Source of the DNA: Anastrepha obliqua
Lineage: Eukaryota > Arthropoda > Insecta > Diptera > Tephritidae
NCBI RefSeq assembly: GCF_027943255.1
Contig: NC_072895.1
Coordinates: forward strand, 26,882,001 to 26,946,000
DNA length: 64,000 bases
Direction: 5' to 3'
Shown here piece after piece: positions 21,701 through 31,998 of the stretch (positions are counted from its first letter, which is position 1; each line of letters starts with the position of its first letter). Both the position numbers and the translations under genes were made by a program. The notes below the pieces were generated by a model. It saw only the letters and a program-made list of their open reading frames with translations. It was not told the DNA's origin and did no database searches.

Positions 21701-22830
21701 ACGCCGGAGCAAGTAAGAGGTCAACTTTATTTGCTTTCCGGGGCAGAGAGATATTGCAAGAAATTGTAAAGCCAATGAGCTAGCCAGGAAACATATTATT
21801 CTTCAAGTGCCTAGTGATAGAGGTGCTATTGGCATACCTATGGCCACGAACAAACTAATAATCAAAAACAACATTATCCAAGAGGCCAATAGACGGTGGA
21901 GAGAAGAAGGCACGTACGTAATAGATAGTCTGCTGCGGCCGGAAATAATTAAGAAAAAGATAAAGTAACTGATTAGCCTCTCAAAGGGAGAATATCTCGA
22001 AGGTCGTGGCTTGTATAACCGGTCATTGACAATTTGGCAGGTATTCCTTGAGACTACCACTTGTCTTCCACGAATATTGTGGAAGTTGTTCCTTTGCAAT
22101 TGTCTAGCCTTAGTTAAAATCGAGATTGTACCAATCCTGCGCTTCAAAAATGCCACAAAATGGTTTCTCAAAGACAAAATAAATGAGGTTCCCGTATCGC
22201 ACATTGGTATCTCAATTGGACTGTAAGGTTTAAGTATGGGCTCTAAGGCCAACTTTTTTGGCCCGAAGTCCATTCTGGCACTCTTTTCTGCAGCCATCAA
22301 AGCCACGGTTAGCAAACGGGTTACTCTAACCCACAAGCAAGCTTGGCAGGCTGACAGATGGACAAAACTGATGATGCCTGACTGTCGCAATTCCTCCTGT
22401 TACTAAGCAGAGGGAACTGTAGGAGGCTGGTTGGACTGATGACAGGCCAGTTTCTAGGGGCAAAGCACATGGAAAAGGTGGGCATCTCAGACAGGCAACT
22501 CTACCCAGCATTTGGAGAGGAAGACGAGACTGCGGACCACTTTCCGTGCGACTGCCTCGCCTTCGCTCGAATCAGGCTTAAGGCCTTTGGCACTGATGTG
22601 TTAAGAAACAACCACCCTGGCTCCTTGGCACCATAAGACACAAGAATCAGATTTACTCGAAGGTCGGGTAGATTTAAAGAAAATTATAAAGGGAATCCGA
22701 GTGCAGTACAATGGATTTAATTGCGTATGAGTGCTGCACTTGTTAGTCTGTCCTGACAAAAACAACAAAAAAAAGATGTAAGTGAGTTGATCGTACAGGC
22801 CGACTACCACCATAACCTAACCTAATGCGA
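21701..22830 (+). mobile_element. Non-LTR retrotransposon 3' fragments (post-RNase H tail)
   Basis: Plus-strand reading gives GAIGIPMATNKLIIKNNIIQEANRRWREEG and, after a rearranged patch (21960-22300), WQADRWTKLMMPDCRNSS and TGQFLGAKHMEKVGISDRQL with the knuckle-like EDETADHFPCDC. These are the C-terminal RNase H/zinc-knuckle parts of an R1/LOA/I-type element. The 3' end includes CCATAACCTAACCTAA at about 22810, a tail often seen in such elements. At least one part is broken or inverted. Confidence 0.65.
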
Positions 22831-24980
22831 TCACGTATATGATAATACCGCGTCCTGCGAAGTGCAGCCGTAATCCGAAGTATGAATTTTTCATCTATGG
22901 CGAGTTTGTGACGATTTGAGCCCTTGTCTATATTTACTTAGGTTCAGCAGCAACAACATATAAATTAATACTTTACCTGCGCCATCCGTTACGTAAAGCT
23001 ATTCCTCATGGTTTAGCATTAAAAGACTTGGTTTTATATTTAATTATTTTTTTGCACATTTATTACAACGCAATACGTCTCATAAATAGGTTTCTTTTTT
23101 ATAAATTTTATACACAATAAATTCTGTTTATATCAATTATTGTATTATTGGAGTTTTCTTACAAAAAGCAAATACGTATAATAATATAATTTCTCTTAAA
23201 CCATTTGATTTCATTTCATTCAATAAATATAAAAATGGCTTTTGAGCATTTGCTTATAAATTTATTTCTTAATTCTGCTTTTTTTAATTCTTTCCCATAT
23301 CTGCACTTATTTCAACTCTTTTGCAAGTATCAATAAGACTTCCAAAATTACTTTACCTTCATAATTTCCATGTTTTTCAATAAATATTTTTACAAACAAC
23401 AACATTTTTTCAAGCAATTTATAAAATTGCACTGGCTCCTTTTTTTCTAAAATAGCAAATATGCTGCTATTTTTTCTTAATAAATATGAATCAAACTTTG
23501 TAACAACAACCTGCAATGATTTTCACATTCTCTGACTCATCCAATGCGGCTCAAAATTTTTGAGCATCAAATTTCTACGACTTTCTCCGCACTATGACGC
23601 GTTTCTTAAAACTTTGCAGGAAATCTTCTTTGTAAAAGTTTGCTACAAATACAAATTCAAAGTTCGCTCAAAATTACATGACACTATTGAAAGTTTCTCA
23701 TGCATCTGCATATGTAAATATATCTGTGTATGTATGTGTTTATATCAGCTGCTTTAATCTATGCCTCTCTATGCAGTAACATTTATTTGTTCGATTCGTT
23801 CAATCTCTATTAAATAAGTAATACTAAAACTGCATATAAAACTGTACGTTATTGGATTATTTTATTTTATTTTATTTCGCATGCACATCGGTACGTACAC
23901 ACAACTGTGCGTTTGTTTTCTAATACATCTAAATGCAAATACATTTATAAATTTTTGTGTTAATTATTTTAATAGTTTCTGTAAATATTTTTGATGTTCA
24001 AAAATGCTTTTCTAAAAATACCTTAAGCTCTGGGCATGAAATATTTGCACAATTAGCTTACCAAAAATTTTCTTTGTAGATGAAAATTTGTTTTTCTTTC
24101 TGCATTTGATAGAAACCTCAAAATTCTGCATCTCCATATGGTAGCGTTTTATTGTTGGAATGCAGTTGTTTCCAAAATTTATTCCACATTATTGCCTTAT
24201 GCCTGGGTAAGCTATCATTTCTATTAATGCATTCAAGGATCTGTTTGCATTTTCACCGCATATCATTAAACAAAAATGGCAATCAATTAATGAAGAAAAT
24301 AGTCGAAATAAAAGCGTTGGGAATTTATCTCATTTATGGGCTGATTATTCACGACCTCAAATACTTTCATTTTTGATATACTTTTTTTTACATTTTCTGT
24401 AAAGTCGCATAAAAGAGTACTTAAATTTTTCAAATACTTAAATTTTTCAAATACTTTTTTTTGAATTTTCTGTTGTTAGATATAAAAATTACAATTAAAA
24501 TTGAACTTTGCGCTAAAAATTACAAATAATTTTTACATTATGAATAAAAAGTAGTTAAATATGAATAAATAATATAAAAATAATATAATATAATTTATCA
24601 AGGAATAAAAAACAGAGTTATTATTAAATAAAATGAATATTAAATTAAAAAAAAAAATCCACAAAAATAATGGATTTATTTTCCCCCAAACTGGTATATT
24701 AAGCGGCACCCGTTGTCCTATGTATGTAGCCTTTTGATCCACAAAGTGGGCACTAAATAATAAATAATAAAAAAAACTTTATTCTAATTACTTAAAAGTG
24801 TTCACAGCTTAGAAAGCAATACAAAATTTTACGTGAAAAAAAAACTATTAACTTAAACCTGGGCTTACACGTGACGCATACCTCAAATTTGTGAGAGCTT
24901 TGTAGCCAGTTTTACGTCGCGTCGGTGGTCACTGGCATATGCGTTAAATTTTACTCTCTTTAACCAACTGTTTATGGAAT
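22831..24980. other. AT-rich intergenic gap of about 2.1 kb
   Basis: I see no gene, transposase fragment or RNA gene. The ORFs at 23307-23516, 23560-23757, 24152-24376 and 24533-24742 are low-complexity, with no domains. This is the longest stretch of the window without recognisable mobile DNA or gene. Confidence 0.45.
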
Positions 24981-24984
24981 GTGA

Positions 24985-26105
24985 AAATGTGCCTGCTTAG
25001 GTAGGTAGGGAGGTAGGTAGGATGGCTGTCACAACGACACACTTAGATTTTTCGCAGGTCCATTGTGGTACCACTAGTGCGTATCCTTACCCTATGGCTT
25101 CCTTTTCAAACCATCTGGTAGCTTTAATAAACGAGCAAAGCTTCGTTAGTTTTAGATGCGCTTCGTCCGCTGCATCGGTTAAAAATGCTGTATCAAGAGT
25201 GCGCAGCCTCCTTATAGCTAAGATTTCATACTCCCATAAAAGCTGTCTAACTGTTTCCTCTTCTTCTGTATTAAGAAAGCTTCTACAGAAATCGAAGTAA
25301 GGGAGTGATAACCTTCTAGCGTGGCTGCCTCTTAAACAATGACCAGTTAAAACCCCTATCATTTTTCTTATAGCTTCTCTGTTAAATCTTAACAAGCTTT
25401 TTGATCGACCACTGTTCCATTTCGGCCATGTCTGTCTGCTTAGTTCGCATGTTGCGAGGTTTTGCCAACTTGTATTTACCTTGTTGTTGGTTTCCCTATC
25501 TGTAAATAGTTAACAAGTGGCTACAGGCATAGGTATCAGCGTCATATCTACTTGGAGATCAAGCGTTGTACCGGTGCGAGCAAGTTCGTCTTCCTTGCAG
25601 CTCCCTGCTATGTTCCTGTGGCCTAATACCCAAATAAGGTGTACTTTGTAGTATTTTGATACGTCATTTAGAAGTTTAAAACATTCTATGACTGTTTTTG
25701 ACGAGTGTGTTATAGATTCTAGCGCTTTTATTGCCGCTTGACTGTCCGAGTATGTGAAGACTTCACTGTGCAATGATCAGGTAGGTGAAATGATTGGCTA
25801 CCTCCGAGTTTATCGGAGTAAACCCCTCCATCTACTCTGTTTTCTAGTTTTGAGCCCTCTGTATGGATATTTATACTCGCATCATTTTCTCTAACAATAA
25901 GTCCGTTATCAGATTTCTCTTTGGAAGGAAATACTGTGACGAAGGATTTATTTAAGTTGATATCCTTGGTCTTACAGAAACCCGGAACGTAGAGGAATGT
26001 TACTAAAATTACTCTCTGGTTCGTTCTGAGTAGCCCGATTTCAGTTAATCTGAAAGCTGTTTGCTTACCGAATTGCTCCATTGGTAATAGGTTAAGCATA
26101 ATATT
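24985..26105 (-). mobile_element. 5'-truncated non-LTR retrotransposon with RNase H
   Basis: Minus-strand ORFs 25728-26099, 25510-25773 and 25087-25395 form a chain. They read NIHTEGSKLENRVDGGVYSD (RNase H start), EVFTYSDSQAAIKALESI, VHLIWVLGHRNIAG and GVLTGHCLRGSHARRL with a changed knuckle. Frame breaks separate them. A short GGTAGG-type repeat lies at the 3' end (24998-25020). Confidence 0.85.
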
Positions 26106-26269
26106 TAGTGCCTCTGTGGCTTTGCCTGCTTATTCGATATTGAAATTATAATTCGAAAATAATAAAAAGTCTTCAGCAGGTTTCAAATCGTACGAGTAGT
26201 TATCCAGCGAATGAATCATAGCCCTAACATCTAAGTGGGTTCTTTCCCTTCATATGAACATACGTGAAG

Positions 26270-26960
26270 TTTCATTTCAATCTGTCCGTTCATTCTTTGC
26301 CATTTAGTAACGCCATGTCACAGTATTTTATACAGTGGAAAAAATCAAATATCGCGCAGTGATTGAATTTTTATTTTTGGCGGCTTTAAACCTTGCAAAG
26401 GCAATTTATGAACGAATATTGAAAGTGTGGACTCTTCGCCATGAATTAGTACGATAAAAATATGAGTTTCTTAATTTAAACGTGGTCGTACAAACCTTGA
26501 AGGCGATCCATGGTAAGGGAGTCAAAAAACAGCAACAACACCAGAAATAAAAAATACAATTGATCTTATTAGAAATTTGTGAAATGACTGAAAGGGAACT
26601 ATTAGAAGTCCTAACCATCTCATTGGGCAGTGTAAATAATAGTTTGACTGAAGTATTGACAGAAACCTGTGTGGACAATGGGACCCGCATTCGCTAACAA
26701 TGGAACAAAAGCACATTCGAATGCGACTAAGCGACTTTCTCAGCAATATTTAGAGCGTATTCGAAAAGATAAAAGGATAGATTTCGTGTGTTGCTTCATC
26801 ACTATGGATGAGCCTCGGGTCTATCAGCGTGATACTAAGTCAAAAAAAGGGGCAAAAGAGTGATGTGAGCCTGATTCTTCGGCTTCGAAACGAGTTCGTG
26901 TCCAGAAATCGGGCATGAAGGTGTTAGCATCAGTTTTTCCGTCAAATTTTGTGCACAACT
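26270..26960 (+). mobile_element. Decayed mariner (HTH-type N-terminus), family shared with 59727-60345
   Basis: The leader AGTTTCATTTCAATCTGTCC (about 26268) is shared with the copy at 59812. The readable peptide includes KIKYRAVIEFLFLA (frame-mixed), YERILKVWTLRHELV and, at 26669-26863, RLSQQYLERIRKDKRIDFVC, ITMDEPRVYQRDTKS (first catalytic block, with ETW changed to EPR). Several frame breaks are present and no C-terminal part is left. Confidence 0.7.
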
Positions 26961-27106
26961 AAAATGAAGAAGTGAAGTGAAGTAAATTTTTATTATTTGG
27001 AATACCAAATCTAATTACGGGTGCCGTTTCCAAACATTTTTATTTAAATATATTAAATAAAATAAGTCGAAATTAGAGAAATAAATTTAAAAAATTGAGT
27101 TTGAAG

Positions 27107-27312
27107 CAAGGCGAGTCTAGTAAAGGTGGTCTCGGTAAATCAGCTGGTTTGTTTTTTTTTTTCTTTCGCCGCGTCCATGTGGCTGTCAACACAGAATGAA
27201 TCGAGGCGAATTCGTTATTTGTTTTCTGCATTACCAATACTTTTCTTTGACAATCAAACGCACAAAACATTGTTGTTGGTCTAGCGCCACCACCTTTAAT
27301 AAATGCGCCTTG
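27107..27312. mobile_element. hAT-like MITE, complete copy
   Basis: It begins CAAGGCGAGTCTAGTAAAGG and ends with a near complement of the same (CCTTTAATAAATGCGCCTTG), giving terminal inverted repeats of about 25 bp with a few mismatches. It is flanked by GTTTGAAG and GTTGGAAG, an 8-bp duplication with one mismatch, the size typical of hAT elements. It is 206 bp with no coding capacity. A truncated copy in the other orientation is at 45801-45960. Confidence 0.7.
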
Positions 27313-27435
27313 GTTGGAAGAATTAAATGGCTTAAGTTTGTGAAAAATTAAATTTGAAAACTGGATTCGCTTACTTTTCATGCTTATTAAACAAATTTTT
27401 TTATATTACTCATCTACGAGTATTCTGTACATATA

Positions 27436-28340
27436 CGAGGTGGCGCAAAATTAATCACCCTATCGGAAGATTTATAATTTTTGCTAATGACGTCGTGCGC
27501 CAATTATATTTGACACTTGTCAAGTAGGCCGCTGCCGTATACAAACGGACAAGTAATGGAGCGCATAAGGGGTTATATACAGTCAGAATTTTCAAAAACT
27601 TAATTTTTTATTTATGTATTATTGTTTTTATTATTTTCTTAATGCGCACATATTTAAGAATACACACAGAAAATTTAATATCGTTCCGGTGAATATTTTC
27701 GAAGTTACACGCAAATTTGAAAAGGCGTTTCAGACTTAGACTCGGTGCTTTTCAAACTTTAAACGCGTTTTTCTCCAAATGGTGTTTTCAAAGTCGGTGA
27801 CCAACATTACTCGAAAACGGCTAAACCGATTAGTCTCAAATTTTAACACGATCTTTTTGAATAATTTTTTTAGTAATTAATCGAAGACTTTTTCTCACCG
27901 ATATTTTGTTTTTTTGTATAACCTATTTAAGGGCGAAATTTTGGTCAAAAATCGATTTTCTTTCTTTTTTGAGAAACCGCCATTTTGTCAAAAATATTTA
28001 TTGTGCTTATTTCTTCGATTAATTACTATATTTAACATTGCTTTAACGAAATCTGTTTGGGTTTCTAATTTCAGAAATCTCAGAGGCTCCAGTGCAGAGA
28101 TATAGTGGTCACCGCAAAACGTCTTTTTTGAGAGTAGCACCCGGAGATCAGCTGTAGCTCCTTTCCAAGCAAATATTATACTAATACGGAGACTTAAAAA
28201 ACAGTTAAAAGATAACATAGTGTGTGCACAAATTTTTAGATCCATAAGTTTAAAAGTTTTCTATTAGTAATTTTTTCATTTTAATTTTTTTAGTAAAAAA
28301 TTTATTCAAAAACGAATTCGTTGATTAATTTTGCGCCTCC
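27436..28340. mobile_element. MITE-like element with GGCGCAAAATTAATCA ends
   Basis: The left end CGAGGTGGCGCAAAATTAAT and the right end (complement of GGAGGCGCAAAATTAATCAA) form inverted repeats, with TA on each side. It is about 905 bp with no transposase. Copies of its left end (39676-39910) and right end (19385-19435) occur in this window. The ORFs within have no domain. Confidence 0.65.
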
Positions 28341-28429
28341 TATATGTACGTTTTCAATTATTTTCGTACCTTCTAAAATGTATGCACGAATTATATACTA
28401 AAACATCTAAAACTACTTATTTGTATGCG

Positions 28430-28740
28430 TGGATATGTCCGTATTTACATTCGGTCCAACTTCTACCCGGAAGTTTGAAATGAAACAGCGAAATTTGGCC
28501 AGATTTTTTTCCAATAGTCTATGCAATGGCACAAAAATGGTGCAGTGCTACCAGAAGTTTAAAATATTACAATGGCTGGGAAAGATGATGATTACAGTTT
28601 TTTGGGATTCGAAAGGTATTATGAGTTTGGGGAAAAAGAAATCCATTATTTTCCCGACAGATGGCTGTAGTGATCGAAATCTCGTGAAGTATCTATCAAA
28701 CAATTTAAAGTTTATGCTCGTTGTCCAGGTATAAACCATT
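28430..28740 (+). mobile_element. Possible trace of mariner transposase core
   Basis: The ORF 28429-28734 includes WLGKMMITVFWDSKGIMSLG, which resembles the stretch between the first and second catalytic aspartates of some mariners (KVMATVFWDAKGI). Only this short block is convincing, so the call is weak. Confidence 0.35.
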
Positions 28741-29299
28741 CGCGCAAAATATTTTTTTTTTTACATTTTGATGATATTTTTAATTTTATTATTAGCCAAT
28801 TATAAAGAAAACCGTGTGACTATTAAATGAGTACATCCCACTAGGCTTTTATAAAAATTAAAAGATGTCTTTGCGGATCTGCTTCGTTTGCAAGACTGCG
28901 CTCGACGGCTGACCTATTTAACTGCGCTTTGTAATCTAAATTAAGCTTCTTCATTTAGTTATTGATTTGCAAAAATGAAAAATAGGCAATCGAGCGAAAA
29001 AGTGTTCTGCAGATAACGAAGTGGTGTCCATTATTTTGCAGGCCCAGTGCAACATTTAAATTTTTTTTTTTTTTTTGTTAAGGATACACTTTACGAAAAT
29101 TGTACTAGGCTTAAGGGATTAAGCAGCACACACAAATAAAATTTTTATTTTTTTTTTGTTTTTTTGCAACTAGACCAACGTCAGCGGCAATAGCATCAGC
29201 TTTGAAATAGGCAGGTGAGTAGTAAAGTCCACTTTCGGCGCGCACTACACTTTAGGAGAGTAGGAGAAGCTTTGGCGCTAACAACACGTGATGCAGTGG

Positions 29300-30151
29300 C
29301 CCTTAGATGGATCAACCTCTTTAATTTCATCGAGGACAAAAAGCTGCCGAAGCAGCCCGAAACATTTGCGACGTGTACGGAGAAGAGGTCATAGGCGATT
29401 CTACAGCATGGAAATAGTTTGCAAAGTTCACAAATTATGGCTTTGACGTCGATGACACGTCCCGCAGTGAAAGACCTTCTGAATTCGATGAAGAACGTCT
29501 CAAATCACTTTTGAAGGAGAACAGTCGTCAAACCATCGTGAAATGGCGGATAAAATGAACTGCTATCATTAAATGATTCTCAATCACCTTCATTCAGCGA
29601 CCATTCATTTACCGAAATATTTGGAGCCTGGGTGCTTCACGAGCTCAACGAAAAACAGAAGAAAGTCGTATTCAAACTGCTTTTCAGCATGTCGCCCGCC
29701 AACGAGCAACTCGCAGTCTTAAACAGCGCTTTATGTACCGAATCGTCACGGGAAATAAGAAATGGTGCCTATTCTTCAATATGAAGCAAAGAAAGGAGTG
29801 GGTGCCTCCAGCAGATATGCCAAAGCCGAGAGTCAAGCCGAATCCTTATGCAAAGAAGATCTTGATATGTGTTTGGTGGGACTGACTACCATCTTTACCG
29901 CTCCCTGACAAACCATATAAAGGGCATTACCTTCGATAACAAAGAGGCTCTTAAAAACTGGCTTTGCAACTGCTTTGATTCCAGACCAGGCGATTTTTGC
30001 GGCACGGCATCAACAAATTGGTTGAGAGGTGGGAAGAGGTTGTAAACAGCAATGGCGCATATATAATTGATGAAGTTATTGATATTATTATTGTTTTTTG
30101 TTTAAATAAAAGTCTTTGGTAAAAACACTACGAACTTATTCCCCAACCCAA
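29300..30151 (+). mobile_element. 5'-truncated mariner, relative of 19522-20701
   Basis: It resembles the 19522-20701 copy from about position 19736 (AAAGCTGC.GAAGCAGCCCGAAACATTTG) onward, including SGRPSEFDEERLKS, and ends with the same right end (CGAACTTATTCCCCAACCCAA followed by TA). There is no left terminal repeat. Frames are broken throughout. Confidence 0.8.
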
Positions 30152-31653
30152 TATATGTTTACGATCCTTTTTCACCATTCACACAAATTCTTTGACATCT
30201 TCTCGTTTACGATATGTAAATTTCTACTCTAAAGACCAACGCGATTTCTCCTCGATTCTAGTAGCTGGTTCCCTCTGAAGTTTCCCTTCGGATAGCTGGT
30301 GCATTTAAAATTTATGCGAAATGATCTCATCTGGTAAAGCGAATGATTAGGGGGTTTAGGATCGGAACGACTTTAATCTATTCTCAAGCTTTAAATGGGT
30401 AAGAACCTCCCGTTTCTTGATATGAAAGTTGAGGTTATGATATAATGCGCCCAGTGGGCCACTTTTGGTAAGCAGAACTGGCGCTGTGGGATGAACCAAA
30501 CGTAATGTACGGTGCAGAGTTTATAAATTTTTTCGTGCAATGCCGGCTCTGGCTCTCTAGAGGCATGAGTAAGTAATAATTCTCGTATTTATTGACTGTT
30601 TGCTTTGCCGGCATCACAAAAGCGGATGCCGAATTCCTGGTAGAAGTTCAACTAAATGTAAATAAAGTCATTTTTTATTACGCTAAAGTGACTACAAATC
30701 GCAGCGCAGAATCTATGATTATATTTATAACCAACTTAAAAATAGACTATTACAAATATTCATATATATAAAAAATTCAAGTCTACACGTATTTACTAAA
30801 TTGTATGCTTAGTATACTACAAAACGATACTCCCACGCGTATCCTATCAAAATGGGATATTTTTAAACTTTACTTGGTTAGACAACTCCTTGACTAAATA
30901 TGTATGTATGTATGTGTGTATGTATGTGTAAATTTATGACTTTCGAAAACCCGCCCGTATTTGTCCTTAAATTGCTCCAAAATTGTTGACTTAATAAATA
31001 TATAAAAAATTAATATCAGTTCTGTGAAAAATACTTTGACTGTCTGCGTTTTTCGTTTATCTTTCATAATTTTGGCGTTTTTTTTATGCTTCTTATGTGA
31101 GTTTCAAAGACATATATTACAATTCTACGAATTATTTTTTCATTCATTATTCATTTTTTATAATTATTTTCTCGTTGCCTCTAACCTCAACACAGCCTTA
31201 TCCAAATGCAACCACATCAAACAAACAAAAAGCAAAAATTAAAAAAAAAAAATTAAGCGCGTTTATATTGACGATGTCACAGAAATTTGCGCTACGGTTA
31301 ACGTCATCGTCGGTGAAATGAAAATACACAGAACAAGCCCAAAGACGTTGATAGCAGCCTTCCAAATGACACCTGCCACATCGCTCAATGGCGCCCACCT
31401 GCTCTTGCCTTCGACTGTACGTCAACGTACACAACCTTCGCACCGCGCTTAAATAACATTTGATCATTGACAGCTCGCCGCAAATAAATGACACAACCTT
31501 TAGCTGTATTGACACACCACCTGTTCACACCCGCCCTATGCTTGTTTTTATCTTGTTCTTCTTGTTTTGTTTTCAAATAAAATCAGTGCAGCTCCTTATA
31601 TGTATTCAAGGAATTCTCATCACCTTTGCTTCCATGACATCCGTTCATGCCCT
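30152..31653. other. Intergenic; 3' flank of the GTPase gene
   Basis: No gene or transposon was recognised. It includes a (TATG)n microsatellite at about 30899-30928. The 3' UTR of the minus-strand GTPase gene should lie in the right part, but no clear polyadenylation signal could be fixed. The two ORFs at 31198-31576 on minus lie in this region and look like chance ORFs. Confidence 0.4.
30899..30928. repeat. (TATG)n microsatellite
   Basis: Imperfect TATG/TGTG repeats of about 30 bp. Confidence 0.75.
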
Positions 31654-31998
31654 TCATGTCATGGTGCATGAGTGACGTTTCAATGTGTATTTGTGTGATG
31701 GGCTCTTGCTGGCGCGTGCTGCACCTGCTGCTGCGCTGCTGTAGGAGGGTAGTGACTGCCTGCGCCGCCTCACAGCCGGACTGAGATTGTAGCGAATGTT
31801 TGCTTGTGCCAGCAACTCTTTGAAGATCTCCACAATGCCAACATTGTCTTTCGCCGAGCATTCGATGTAGCCGCATTTCCAATCTTCGCACACAATCATT
31901 TCGGTCACTTCCTGCTGCACCTGTCGTTCGGCTTCATTTAAGTCCACCTTATTACCAACAATGACGATGGGCACTTTGAGGCCACGGGCCGCAATTAT
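31654..31998 (-). CDS. GTPase coding exon 2
   Basis: It starts after a GCTCCAG acceptor (minus) with IIAARGLKVPIVIVGNKVD and ends at KHTLKRHSCTMT-type tail (RHSCTMT) with stop at 31654. It is 114 codons and carries the NKxD and SAK motifs and the C-terminal CAAX-like box. The larger open frame to 32130 is intron read-through. Confidence 0.88.
   Translation of the reverse strand: MIAARGLKVPIVIVGNKVDLNEAERQVQQEVTEMIVCEDWKCGYIECSAKDNVGIVEIFKELLAQANIRYNLSPAVRRRRQSLPSYSSAAAGAARASKSPSHKYTLKRHSCTMT

Noticed and set aside
31198..31576. Short minus-strand ORFs beside the GTPase gene as extra exons
   Set aside because: They carry no GTPase motif, follow the stop codon and show no splice acceptor that would join them.
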